DNA from: Sphingobacteriales bacterium | GTDB taxonomy: Bacteria; Bacteroidota; Bacteroidia; Sphingobacteriales; Sphingobacteriaceae | Length of the DNA stretch: 64,000 nucleotides | Assembly: GCA_025353765.1 (NCBI GenBank) | Contig: JANXOD010000008.1 | Coordinates: forward strand, 248,001 to 312,000 | Direction: 5' to 3' | Shown: positions 51,895 to 61,242 of the stretch, piece by piece | Position numbering within the stretch: position 1 is the first letter of the stretch | How the letters are laid out: each line of letters starts with the position of its first letter | Notes under the pieces: model-generated | What the model was told of the DNA's origin: nothing | Seen by the model: the letters and a program-made list of their open reading frames with translations, nothing else | Databases searched by the model: none | Program-made: the position numbers and the translations under genes

Positions 51895-53244
51895 TTATGT
51901 TAATTTTTTACTGAAATAGTAAAACCTTATGAAGAGTAAACCGGCAGAAACCAGTAATCCAAGGGTTAGTCCATACCAAATACCACTAGCACCCAGTTTA
52001 AGAACTATGCCTAAATAATATCCTATAGGTAATCCTACTATCCAATAAGCCAAAAACGTAATAATGGTAGGAATATTAACATCACCCATACCTCTTAAAA
52101 CTCCCAAGCCAACAACCTGAGCTCCATCAAATAATTGAAATAATCCGGCGATGATAAGTAATTGAGCTGCAATAATTATAACAGCATGATCTGAAGTATA
52201 AATATATGGAAGATATTGATTAAATATCATAAAAACTAGAGCAGTAATAGACATAAAAGCAAGCACTATATGGTAACTTGATATAGCCGATAAACGTAAT
52301 TGAAGAAAATCTTTGCGGCCAAAACTGTTTCCTGCTTTTATGGTGGCCGCAGCCGAAATTCCACTAGCCATCATGTAAGTCATGGAGGCAAGATTTATAG
52401 CCACCTGATGTGCAGCTTGTTCAACAGCACCAATGGTTCCTATTAAAATAGCCGCAGCACTAAATGCACTTACCTCGAATGCGTATTGCAAAGCTACTGG
52501 AGTGCCAATCTTAAGAATACGCATTGAGCGAATCATATCTAGAGATTGTATCGTAAATGATTTGAGGTATAAGCGAAAATACTTCGATCTTAATACATAA
52601 ATAGCCATTACAACTCCCATTATTGATCTGTCAATTAAGGTACTCCAGCCTACACCTCGTACACCCATAGGCGCTATGCCAAAAAAGCCTTTTACAAATA
52701 TTATTCCTAAGCAAATATTTAATAAATTTCCCCAGAGGGATATCATCATGGCTTGTTTGGTAAACCCTAAACCTTCTGCAAATTGTTTAAAGGTCATAAA
52801 TATCAGTAAAGGAATAATTGAAAATCCCAATAAATTGAGATAGGGTTTTGCCTGTTTTATTACTTCAGCAGACTGATTTAAATGATCAATTATGAGCAAC
52901 GAGCCATAATAAACAGACAGGTAAAGTATGATGCCGGTTATAATATTTATCAAGAGACTATTTGATAACAATTTGCCACATTCGTCATATTGTTTACGGC
53001 CATTTTCTTGGGCTATAAGTGGGGTAAGGCCATAAGATATTCCAATACCTATTACAAGTACAACAGTAAAAACACTATTTACTAAAGAAACTGCGGCAAG
53101 CGGAATAGTACCTGCAAAATGACCAACTATAACACTATCTGCTGTATGTACAAGCGTATATCCCAGTTGGGAAATCACAACCGGAATAGCAAGTTTTAAA
53201 TTAGTTTGATAATGCGGTTTGTATTTAAGGTAGAGTTGTTTCAT
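51895..53244 (-). CDS. MATE family efflux transporter
   Basis: A 449-residue membrane protein with about 12 spans and two MatE repeats. Start features LKLAIPVVISQLGYTLVHTADSVIVGHFAGTIPLAAVSLVNSVF and the second-half VALQYAFEVSAFSAAAILIGTIG are typical; the second repeat contains AAHQVAINLASMTYMMASGISAAATIKAGNSFG. It exports drugs or metabolites using Na+ or H+. It is a single gene on the minus strand. Confidence 0.92.
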   Translation of the reverse strand: MKQLYLKYKPHYQTNLKLAIPVVISQLGYTLVHTADSVIVGHFAGTIPLAAVSLVNSVFTVVLVIGIGISYGLTPLIAQENGRKQYDECGKLLSNSLLINIITGIILYLSVYYGSLLIIDHLNQSAEVIKQAKPYLNLLGFSIIPLLIFMTFKQFAEGLGFTKQAMMISLWGNLLNICLGIIFVKGFFGIAPMGVRGVGWSTLIDRSIMGVVMAIYVLRSKYFRLYLKSFTIQSLDMIRSMRILKIGTPVALQYAFEVSAFSAAAILIGTIGAVEQAAHQVAINLASMTYMMASGISAAATIKAGNSFGRKDFLQLRLSAISSYHIVLAFMSITALVFMIFNQYLPYIYTSDHAVIIIAAQLLIIAGLFQLFDGAQVVGLGVLRGMGDVNIPTIITFLAYWIVGLPIGYYLGIVLKLGASGIWYGLTLGLLVSAGLLFIRFYYFSKKLT

Positions 53245-53358
53245 GGAAAATTACACTGGTCGCAAAGGTACAATTGATAGCTTAAACGGAACTAAACTTT
53301 TAATAATATCTAATTTTTGTTAAAGATGTTCAATACCTATCTGAAAATAGAGGCAATT

Positions 53359-53982
53359 TTAAGAAGCAGTATAAAACTCTTCTTTTTCGGTAGTATGTAG
53401 TCTTATAATACCGGAGAGAACCAAATTAATAAGAATGCGATGAGTTGTTCGTTGGGATAGTTTAAGCATGTTACCATATTCTTTGGCTGTAATCTGTTCG
53501 TGATCATCCAGATATTTTAATAGCGCTTCTTCCTTTGAAGAATATTCTAATAGAACTCCAGTTTTACTATTTTCTCGCTTTAGCACATCAATTACAATTT
53601 TACTGGCTAACACACTTTTATCCTTTACCCTAATATAAACCCACCATTTCTTATCATCCCCTAAAGAGTAATGGGGTTTAGTATCACTTTTATCAATTCC
53701 TACAACAAGTACTATTTTATTATCTATATAAATTTCTTCGAATTTTGGTTCTAAAGCAGGTTTGCAATAAAAATGAGCAGCTTTAGTAAGCATATATTTT
53801 TCTTCATCTTCAGATTTCACACCACTAATAGTCCCATCATCAGAAACTCCCACCAGTAAACGCCCGCCTTTGTTATTTGCAAATGACACCATCGTTTTAG
53901 CTATCTTTTCGCAACTGGTAATGGTTTTTTTGAAGTCTAATGTGACACCTTCGCCATCCAATATAAGTTTCCTGATGTTCAT
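53359..53982 (-). CDS. AlbA_2 (Schlafen-like) ATP-binding domain protein with a winged-helix C terminus
   Basis: A 207-residue protein. The AlbA_2 domain covers about residues 1-130 (GEGVTLDFKKTITSCEKIAKTMVSFANNKGGRLLVGVSDDGTISGV), with the typical FANNxGG(R/T)L(L/Y)(V/I)GV motif. The C-terminal part (DDHEQITAKEYGNMLKLSQRTTHRILINLVLSGIIRLH) resembles a winged helix-turn-helix. Such proteins are usually transcription-related or defence-linked. It overlaps nothing and is 12 bp from the DUF4442 gene upstream on the same strand. Confidence 0.82.
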   Translation of the reverse strand: MNIRKLILDGEGVTLDFKKTITSCEKIAKTMVSFANNKGGRLLVGVSDDGTISGVKSEDEEKYMLTKAAHFYCKPALEPKFEEIYIDNKIVLVVGIDKSDTKPHYSLGDDKKWWVYIRVKDKSVLASKIVIDVLKRENSKTGVLLEYSSKEEALLKYLDDHEQITAKEYGNMLKLSQRTTHRILINLVLSGIIRLHTTEKEEFYTAS

Positions 53983-53994
53983 GGTAGTGATATG

Positions 53995-54480
53995 TTAGTA
54001 AGCAACAGTGTGGTCTTCGCCTGAATAAAGCTTTCGTATATAAACCTCATTTGAAACGGTAGTACAAAGTTCTCCCTGCAAATTATAAATTTCTAGAGGA
54101 AATGCTTTAATAAATTTACCCACAGTACGAAGTGCCTGTTCAGCCTCGTTTATTTCTGTTTCTGATAAATTAATTCTGAAAAAAAGAGTAGTTCTTCCTG
54201 GTTTTAAATATTTTATCTCTGCACTTTTAAGCCAAACCCGGGTTTTAAGTCCACGTCTTTGCAGTAGTTGATCAAAAAGCAAGGCGTAAAATGGGTCTGC
54301 TGCACTGAATATGGTACCTCCAAATATGGAGTGATTGTAATTAGTATTCAAAAAGCTTTTGAAAATTTTAACATTAACTCCTGTAAAACCTTTTTCAAAT
54401 TTTTTAACCCAAATCCGTTGAAAAAAAAGTGGTGGATAAAATCGCATTGCCCATTTGAGCGTATTTTCTGATACTACCAT
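53995..54480 (-). CDS. DUF4442 hotdog-fold protein
   Basis: A 161-residue protein of the hotdog thioesterase-like family DUF4442. Recognisable parts are the N-terminal amphipathic helix (FYPPLFFQRIWVKKFEKGFTGVNV), FLNTNYNHSIFGGTIFSAADPFYALLFDQLL, which carries the HSIFGG(T/S)IF..ADP motif of the active-site helix region, and the acidic-basic strand pairs after it. The substrate is probably an acyl-CoA, but this is an inference. Likely co-transcribed with the AlbA_2 gene. Confidence 0.78.
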   Translation of the reverse strand: MVVSENTLKWAMRFYPPLFFQRIWVKKFEKGFTGVNVKIFKSFLNTNYNHSIFGGTIFSAADPFYALLFDQLLQRRGLKTRVWLKSAEIKYLKPGRTTLFFRINLSETEINEAEQALRTVGKFIKAFPLEIYNLQGELCTTVSNEVYIRKLYSGEDHTVAY

Positions 54481-54606
54481 TGCTTGCTAAATATCAGAAA
54501 AAGGATGAGTTAAAAAAAGGGTTCATGTATTTTTAAAAAATGACCACGATTCTCAAGTCTTTGTTTTTTCAATTTTGTTTGTAGATTAAGCCTTTAATTT
54601 AAGTGT

Positions 54607-55839
54607 ATGCCTCAAACAAATACCAATTCTAAAAATATTACGCTTCTTATCATAGTAGCTGCCTTGGGATATTTTGTTGATATCTATGATCTCTTGCTTT
54701 TTTTGATCATTAAGAACAGAAGTTTAGAAAGCATAGGTGTTGCACCACAGGATATAACCAATACCGGCTTATTTTTAATGAACTGGCAAATGGCGGGTTT
54801 ACTTATTGGTGGAATAGTATGGGGCATTTTAGGAGATAAAAAAGGCAGACTTTCTGTTTTATTTGGCTCAATTATTTTGTATTCACTGGCTAATATAGCT
54901 AATGGCTTTGTACAGGATATACATGTTTATGCCGCACTGCGTTTTATTGCAGGTGTTGGCTTAGCGGGAGAACTTGGTGCAGGAATTACTCTCATCAGCG
55001 AAACTATGAGCAAAGAAAAAAGGGGATACGGTACCATGGTAGTAGCTAGTATTGGCTTAATGGGAGCAGTAGCAGCTTATTTTGTAGGTGCACATTTCGA
55101 TTGGCGCATAGCCTTTTTTGTAGGTGGTGGTTTAGGAATGCTTTTGTTATTTTTACGTATTGGTGTTTTTGAATCCGGAATGTTTTCCAAAATAAAGAGA
55201 GATAATACCCGAAAAGGAAGTTTTATAATGCTTCTTAATAATAAAAAGCGTTTCAAAAAATATCTTTCCAGCATTTTGATTGCTGTACCCGTATGGTTTG
55301 TAGTTGGAATATTGGTAGGTGTAGCGCCAGATTTCGGCAAGGCTTTAGGAATGACAGAAACCATTGACACAGGAAGGGGAGTAATGTTTACCTACATAGG
55401 CATTTCATTGGGCGATTTTATTACCGGGACTTTAAGTCAGTTGCTTAAAACCCGTAAAAAGATTGTTTTTATTTTTATAACGCTTACATATGCTGGTATT
55501 TTATTTTTCCTGCTATCTAGGGGACTTTCCGCAACTGCCTTTTACATATTATGCATTTATTTTGGTATAGCAACAGGATATTGGGTAGTATTTGTAACCA
55601 TGGCTTCAGAACAATTCGGAACAAATCTGAGATCAACAGTAACTACTACAGCACCAAACTTTGTAAGAGGATCTCTCATATTAGTCACTTTTTTGTTTAC
55701 CTGGATAAAGCCAGGATTAGGAATTATCAATGCTGGTTTGATTGTAGGTACTTTTACTGTTTTAATAGCTTATGTGGCATTATTTCAGTTAGATGAAACC
55801 TTTGGTAAAGATTTAGATTATATAGAACCAGACTGTTAA
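54607..55839 (+). CDS. MFS transporter (sugar/metabolite:H+ symporter-like)
   Basis: A 410-residue protein with 12 predicted spans. The MFS loop 2-3 motif is visible in GGIVWGILGDKKGRLSVLFGS, and FIAGVGLAGELGAGITLISETMSKEKRGYGTMV is typical of the SP/AAHS branches. Both point to a proton-coupled symporter of a small organic molecule. The gene ends shortly before hemF and may share a transcript. Confidence 0.9.
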   Translation: MPQTNTNSKNITLLIIVAALGYFVDIYDLLLFLIIKNRSLESIGVAPQDITNTGLFLMNWQMAGLLIGGIVWGILGDKKGRLSVLFGSIILYSLANIANGFVQDIHVYAALRFIAGVGLAGELGAGITLISETMSKEKRGYGTMVVASIGLMGAVAAYFVGAHFDWRIAFFVGGGLGMLLLFLRIGVFESGMFSKIKRDNTRKGSFIMLLNNKKRFKKYLSSILIAVPVWFVVGILVGVAPDFGKALGMTETIDTGRGVMFTYIGISLGDFITGTLSQLLKTRKKIVFIFITLTYAGILFFLLSRGLSATAFYILCIYFGIATGYWVVFVTMASEQFGTNLRSTVTTTAPNFVRGSLILVTFLFTWIKPGLGIINAGLIVGTFTVLIAYVALFQLDETFGKDLDYIEPDC

Positions 55840-55884
55840 TATAATTTGCTACCAAATCTCATTGAAAAATCTCATTTTTGGGCC

Positions 55885-56784
55885 ATGACTACCAAAGAGC
55901 AGATTGCAGAAAGCTATAAGCAAATTCAGGATGAAATATGTCTTGGCTTAGAATTAGCAGATGGCAAAGGTAAATTTATTGAAGAAATCTGGAAAAGAGA
56001 AGGTGGAGGCGGAGGCCGTACACGTATTTTTCAAAACGGTTCTGTTATTGAAAAAGGAGGAGTTAATTTCTCAGCCGTATATGGTAAACTTCCCGAAGTT
56101 ATTAAAAAAGCTTTTGAAGTTGCTGAAGATGATTTTTTTGCTACCGGTGTTTCTATTGTTATTCATCCAAATCATCCCTGGATACCCATTATTCACATGA
56201 ATATCCGATATTTTGAAGTAAGTGACACTATGCGTTGGTTTGGCGGAGGTATTGATCTCACACCACATTATGTAGTTGATGAAGATGCCCGTTTTTTTCA
56301 TCAATACTTAAAGAAAGTATGCGATCAGTTTAATTCTGAATTCTATCAAAAATTCAAATCATGGGCAGATGATTATTTTTTCATCAAACATAGAGAAGAA
56401 ACAAGAGGCGTAGGTGGCATATTTTATGATCGTTTAACTCCTGAGACGGCAAGTATTAGTTGGGAACAGATATTTGAATTTTCAAAAGTTATAGGCCGGG
56501 CTTTTGTACCGATATATACCGAATTAATTAATCGTAACAGGTCTAAATCATTTACTGCTGATGAAAAACAATGGCAGTATCAGCGTCGTAGTCGTTATGC
56601 CGAATTTAACCTGGTTTACGATGCCGGAACAAAATTCGGATTGGAAACAAACGGACGCATTGAATCCATATTAATGAGTTTGCCTCCGCAAGCCAATTGG
56701 ATATATGATTTTAAAGCTAAAGCCAATAGCGAAGAAGAAAAAACATTAAGTTTATTAAAAAAAGGAATTGATTGGATATATTAA
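55885..56784 (+). CDS. hemF: Oxygen-dependent coproporphyrinogen III oxidase
   Basis: A 299-residue enzyme that decarboxylates coproporphyrinogen III in heme synthesis using oxygen. KREGGGGGRTRIFQNGSVIEKGGVNFSAVYG, SIVIHPNHPWIPIIHMNIRYFE, WFGGGIDLTPHYVV, RGVGGIFYDRL and RRSRYAEFNLVYDAGTKFGL are HemF signatures. I take the ATG at 55885 as start (the frame is open from a TTG at 55846 inside the gap after the MFS gene). The product indicates aerobic or oxygen-tolerant growth. Confidence 0.95.
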   Translation: MTTKEQIAESYKQIQDEICLGLELADGKGKFIEEIWKREGGGGGRTRIFQNGSVIEKGGVNFSAVYGKLPEVIKKAFEVAEDDFFATGVSIVIHPNHPWIPIIHMNIRYFEVSDTMRWFGGGIDLTPHYVVDEDARFFHQYLKKVCDQFNSEFYQKFKSWADDYFFIKHREETRGVGGIFYDRLTPETASISWEQIFEFSKVIGRAFVPIYTELINRNRSKSFTADEKQWQYQRRSRYAEFNLVYDAGTKFGLETNGRIESILMSLPPQANWIYDFKAKANSEEEKTLSLLKKGIDWIY

Positions 56785-56788
56785 ACTT

Positions 56789-57193
56789 ATGAAAAAACAA
56801 CATATTACAATTAGCATTTTAGTGATCATAATCCTAATGCAAACAGCATGTTCATCTAATTCTTTTAAAGGGACTTGGCAGTATGATGGAGGAATTTATG
56901 ACGGTAAGTCACAAGCAGCATCGGCTGATTTTAAAATGCAAAGGACATACACCGAAGATAAATATGAAGCCTTTATGCTTGAAGATTCTAATGGGCCTCA
57001 AAAATATGGATCTGGAAGCTATAAAATTAAAGGGGATAGTTTTTTAGTTACCAGCGAATATAGCAGTCAGCCTTCGCAGTTAGTGGGTAAAACCATTGCT
57101 TATAAGTTCAAAATAAATAATGATAAACTAACTATTAACGGAACGCTTCCTAACGGAATGAAGGTAGAAGAGTATTGGAAAAAAATTAAATAA
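56789..57193 (+). CDS. Small lipocalin-like lipoprotein
   Basis: A 134-residue exported protein starting MKKQHITISILVIIILMQTACSS, with lipobox LMQTACSS (lipid-modified Cys). The mature part (FKGTWQYDGGIYDGKS ... SGSYKIKGDSFLVTSEY ... ANGTL-like strands to KMVEEYWKKI-like end) suggests an 8-stranded lipocalin-like barrel (GTW motif). Its start is 4 bp after the hemF stop; function is unknown. Confidence 0.65.
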   Translation: MKKQHITISILVIIILMQTACSSNSFKGTWQYDGGIYDGKSQAASADFKMQRTYTEDKYEAFMLEDSNGPQKYGSGSYKIKGDSFLVTSEYSSQPSQLVGKTIAYKFKINNDKLTINGTLPNGMKVEEYWKKIK

Positions 57194-57387
57194 CATGTTG
57201 TAATCAGTTTCTAACTATTAAAACAATCTTACATTTTTAATGTATTCAAATGCTAAAACTTTTCCACAGCAACATCAAAAACTACTTATTTTGTTAACTT
57301 CGCATTCGCTTAAAAAGCGATTTTAAATCTTGTTTAGTACATGCAATTGCAAGTACATAAAATAATTAATCAGAACCTAACCAAAAT

Positions 57388-59973
57388 ATGGCTGAAGATA
57401 TAGAGAACGATGGTTTAGTACCCATTAACGATCGAATAATTCCAATCAATATAGAAGAAGAAATGAAAGCCGCTTACATCGATTATTCGATGTCGGTAAT
57501 TGTTTCTCGTGCTTTACCTGATGTACGTGATGGCTTAAAACCGGTTCACCGCCGTGTATTGTATGGTATGCTTGATCTCGGTGTTACCAGTACCAAAGCT
57601 CATAAAAAATCAGCCCGTATTGTGGGTGATGTATTAGGTAAATACCATCCACATGGCGATTCATCTGTTTATTTTGCGATGGTTCGTATGGCTCAACCCT
57701 GGAGTTTACGCTATCCTATGGTTGACGGACAAGGAAACTTTGGTTCTGTAGATGGCGATAGTCCGGCAGCAATGCGTTATACAGAAGCACGTTTAAAGAA
57801 ATTTGCGGAAGAAATGCTTGCCGACATTAACAAAGAAACAGTTGATTTTCAACTCAACTTTGATGATACTCTTCATGAACCAACCGTATTGCCAACACGA
57901 ATTCCTAACTTATTGGTAAACGGAGCTTCTGGAATTGCAGTAGGTATGGCCACTAATATGCCACCTCATAATCTGACCGAGGTTATTAATGCGACAGTTG
58001 CTTATATAGATAATAATGAAATAGACATACCAGGCTTGATGCAGTATGTAAAAGCACCGGATTTTCCTACCGGTGGTATTATTTATGGTTATTCTGGTGT
58101 GCAGGAAGCATTTGAAACCGGTCGTGGTCGGATTGTAATGCGTGCCAAAGCAGAGATTGAAACTTATGGACATGATCGTGAACGTATTATTGTAAACGAA
58201 ATCCCATACCAGGTTAACAAAGCCAATATGATTGAGCAAACTGCCGGTTTGGTTAATGATAAAAAATTGGAAGGAATTTCTGAGATCAGGGATGAATCAG
58301 ATAGAGACGGAATGCGTATTGTTTACGAAATTAAGCGTGATTCAAATGCATCCATCGTTTTAAACAATCTCTTCAAATATACCGCTCTACAAACATCATT
58401 CAGCGTTAATAATATTGCTTTAGTGAATGGTCGCCCTATGATGTTGAATCTGAAAGATTTGATTCGTCATTTTGTGGATCACCGTCATGAGGTCGTTATT
58501 CGTCGTACAAAATTTGATCTGGCAGAAGCTGAAAAACGTGCTCATATACTCGAAGGTTTATTGATTGCTCTCGATCATTTAGATGAAGTAATTAAGTTAA
58601 TTCGTGCTTCAGATACTCCTGAAGATGCCCGCACAGGCTTAATGGAAAGCTTTGGCTTGTCTGATATTCAGGCAAGAGCCATTTTGGATATGACCTTACG
58701 TCGTTTAACCGGACTGGAACGTGATAAGATCAAAGAGGAATATGCTGAATTGATGAAAGCCATTGAGTATTTAAAACTTATTCTTTCTGATGAAAGTTTG
58801 CGGATGCAGATCATTAAAGATGAATTACTTGAAATCCTTTCCAAGTTTGGTGACGAGCGCAGAACATCCATTACTCATTCTGCAGAAGATATGCGGATGG
58901 AAGATTTTATAGTGGATGAAGAAGTTGTAATTACCATTTCTCATGAAGGATATATCAAACGCACACCTTTAACAGAATACCGTAAGCAGGGCCGAGGCGG
59001 TAAAGGATCTATGGGTTCGCAATCTCGTGATAAAGATTTCATTGAGCACATGCTCATCGCATCAAACCATAATTACATGCTGTTCTTTACCGAAGCCGGA
59101 CGTTGTTTTTGGTTGCGTGTATTTGAAATCCCAGAAGGAACAAGAACAAGTAAAGGACGTGCCATACAAAACGTCATAAACATCCCGAAAGAGGAAAACA
59201 TAAAAGCATATATTAAAGTTGTTAATTTGAAAGACCAGGAATATCTGGAAAACAACTTTATTATTATGTGTACCAAGAAAGGCACCATCAAGAAAACCTC
59301 ACTTGAGGCTTATTCACGTCCCCGTGCTAATGGAATTAACGCCATTAACATTAACGAAGGAGATCAATTACTTGAAGCTTGCATGACAGACGGTAAGAGT
59401 GAAATTGTAATGGCATTACGCTCAGGTCGTGCTATCCGTTTCAACGAATCTAAAGTTCGTCCGATGGGTAGAAATGCAACTGGCGTTCGTGGTGTTACTT
59501 TAGCCAGCGAGAAAGATGAAGTGATCGGTATGATCAGTATAAATAATCCTGAAATTACTGTATTGGTAGTTTCAGAAAAAGGTTATGGAAAACGTACTGA
59601 TATTGATGATTATCGCGTTACTAATCGTGGTGGTAAAGGTGTGAAGACTATTAATGTGACCGAAAAAACAGGAGAATTGGTTGCTATTAAAGATGTTACC
59701 GATACCGATGATCTGATGATCATTAACAAATCTGGTATTGTAATTCGTATTGGTGTGGGTGATTTACGTGTAATGGGACGTGCAACACAAGGAGTTCGTT
59801 TAATTACTTTTAAAGGAGATGATTCAATCGCTTCAATTGCTAAAGTGGAGCATGAAGATGAGATTGAAGAAGAAGTTGATGGAAATGAAACAGCTGAGGA
59901 ATATGGGTCAGAAGATTCATCACCAAAAGAAACAACCGATTCCAATGAAAATTCAGAACCTGAGGGTGAATAA
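57388..59973 (+). CDS. gyrA: DNA gyrase subunit A
   Basis: An 861-residue type II topoisomerase subunit. The winged-helix/tower N-terminal part has [27 protein letters not shown], the [24 protein letters not shown], and the catalytic Tyr131 ([10 protein letters not shown]). GyrA-box-type beta-pinwheel repeats fill the C-terminal third, with the GyrA box near QGRGGKG, and an acidic tail ends the protein. It introduces negative supercoils with GyrB. Ser92 (E. coli Ser83) is wild type; Phe96 stands at E. coli Asp87. The TPR gene follows 45 bp later. Confidence 0.96.
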   Translation: MAEDIENDGLVPINDRIIPINIEEEMKAAYIDYSMSVIVSRALPDVRDGLKPVHRRVLYGMLDLGVTSTKAHKKSARIVGDVLGKYHPHGDSSVYFAMVRMAQPWSLRYPMVDGQGNFGSVDGDSPAAMRYTEARLKKFAEEMLADINKETVDFQLNFDDTLHEPTVLPTRIPNLLVNGASGIAVGMATNMPPHNLTEVINATVAYIDNNEIDIPGLMQYVKAPDFPTGGIIYGYSGVQEAFETGRGRIVMRAKAEIETYGHDRERIIVNEIPYQVNKANMIEQTAGLVNDKKLEGISEIRDESDRDGMRIVYEIKRDSNASIVLNNLFKYTALQTSFSVNNIALVNGRPMMLNLKDLIRHFVDHRHEVVIRRTKFDLAEAEKRAHILEGLLIALDHLDEVIKLIRASDTPEDARTGLMESFGLSDIQARAILDMTLRRLTGLERDKIKEEYAELMKAIEYLKLILSDESLRMQIIKDELLEILSKFGDERRTSITHSAEDMRMEDFIVDEEVVITISHEGYIKRTPLTEYRKQGRGGKGSMGSQSRDKDFIEHMLIASNHNYMLFFTEAGRCFWLRVFEIPEGTRTSKGRAIQNVINIPKEENIKAYIKVVNLKDQEYLENNFIIMCTKKGTIKKTSLEAYSRPRANGINAININEGDQLLEACMTDGKSEIVMALRSGRAIRFNESKVRPMGRNATGVRGVTLASEKDEVIGMISINNPEITVLVVSEKGYGKRTDIDDYRVTNRGGKGVKTINVTEKTGELVAIKDVTDTDDLMIINKSGIVIRIGVGDLRVMGRATQGVRLITFKGDDSIASIAKVEHEDEIEEEVDGNETAEEYGSEDSSPKETTDSNENSEPEGE

Positions 59974-60018
59974 ACAATAAATAATAATATAGGAAACCAA
60001 AATTAAATTTAGAATAAC

Positions 60019-61191
60019 ATGAAAATTAAATCTTTCATTTTAGCATTTATCATTACAGCCGGTACATCTGTTGCATTTGCCCAAAAGGGAGAAGTTAGCA
60101 GCGCAAAAAGTAATTACGAAAAATTCGTTACACTAAAAGATGCGAATTCTTTTTTACTAGGCATGGTAAGTTTAAACCAGGCAAAAACTTCGATTGATAA
60201 AGCTGTGGTAAATGAGAAAACCACAAATGATCCAACAACTTGGACATATAAAGCTTTAATATATTCAGATTTAGCTCTATTAGATACTGTGCCTTCCACT
60301 TCAAAGCCGTTATTTAATGAAGCTTTAGCTGCTTCTAAAAAGGCAGAAGAACTAGATAAAGACGGAACTAATAAGCTTAACTTGGATCGTGTAAAGTCTT
60401 TAATGGCTCAATACGAATTAAATATGGGTGTTAAAGCATATCAGGCCAGTAAATTTGAAGATGCCTATGCCTCATTTGCTAATTCTTTAAATTACCATCC
60501 AGGAGATACAACACTTACTTATTATGCAGGTCTCAGCGCTATTAATGCAAAAAATTATAAAGCTGCTATTCAGCAATATGAGGCTTTAACAAAGACTAAT
60601 TATTCTGCTAATCCTCAAATTTATTTGGATCTTTCAAAAATTTATGCTATGCAGAAAGATACAACTAAGGCCTTAGCAATAGCTTCGGAAGGGGCTAAAA
60701 AATATAATAATTCTCAATTGGCAACTCAAGAAATTGAATTAAGCTTAATGACGGGTAAGCAAAAAGAGGTGATAGAAAAAATCTCAGCACAATTACAAAA
60801 AGATCCCACTAATAAACTATATGCTTTCTATCTAGGAATTGCTTATAATTCTTCGGGGGATAATAAAAATGCAGAAGAAGCATATAGAAAAGCTTTGGCG
60901 ATTGATCCTGATTTTGCAGATGCAAATACTAATATGGGAGGATTATTGTTAAATGCAGGGATTGATTTATATAATACTGCTAATAAATTGCCTCAAAGCA
61001 AGCAAAAAGAATACGATGAGATGATGAAAAAGGCTAATGTGCAATTCGACAAATCATTCCCTTATCTTCAAAAAGCAACTGAGTTAAACCCAAAAACAAG
61101 ATTAGCTTGGGAAAATCTAAAAACATATTATATCATCAAAAAGAATCAGGCAAAGGTGGATGAAATCACCAAAAAGCTAAAAGATTTATAA
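60019..61191 (+). CDS. Secreted or periplasmic TPR-repeat protein
   Basis: A 390-residue exported protein (signal MKIKSFILAFIITAGTSVAFA, cut before QKGE). It is a solenoid of tetratricopeptide repeats; typical units are FEDAYASFANSLNYHPGDTTLTYYAGLSAINAKNYKAAIQQYE and LYAFYLGIAYNSSGDNKNAEEAYRKALAIDPDFADAN. Such proteins scaffold envelope complexes or lipoprotein traffic. It follows gyrA closely but ends before a strong terminator; a link to gyrase is not implied. Confidence 0.85.
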   Translation: MKIKSFILAFIITAGTSVAFAQKGEVSSAKSNYEKFVTLKDANSFLLGMVSLNQAKTSIDKAVVNEKTTNDPTTWTYKALIYSDLALLDTVPSTSKPLFNEALAASKKAEELDKDGTNKLNLDRVKSLMAQYELNMGVKAYQASKFEDAYASFANSLNYHPGDTTLTYYAGLSAINAKNYKAAIQQYEALTKTNYSANPQIYLDLSKIYAMQKDTTKALAIASEGAKKYNNSQLATQEIELSLMTGKQKEVIEKISAQLQKDPTNKLYAFYLGIAYNSSGDNKNAEEAYRKALAIDPDFADANTNMGGLLLNAGIDLYNTANKLPQSKQKEYDEMMKKANVQFDKSFPYLQKATELNPKTRLAWENLKTYYIIKKNQAKVDEITKKLKDL

Positions 61192-61212
61192 TAAACAATC
61201 ATTTGAAATAAC

Positions 61213-61239
61213 AAAAAACCTGCTATATGCAGGTTTTTT
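61213..61239. terminator. Bidirectional intrinsic terminator between the TPR gene and ligD
   Basis: AAAAAACCTGC / GCAGGTTTTTT stem (11 bp) with a 5-base loop, flanked by A and T runs so that it works for both converging genes. Confidence 0.9.
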
Positions 61240-61242
61240 GTT

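Noticed and set aside
55077-55370. 97-residue minus-strand frame in the MFS gene
   Set aside because: Antisense shadow with Lys/Pro-rich composition and no features.
59610-59945. 111-residue minus-strand frame opposite the end of gyrA
   Set aside because: A Ser-rich shadow of the acidic GyrA tail.
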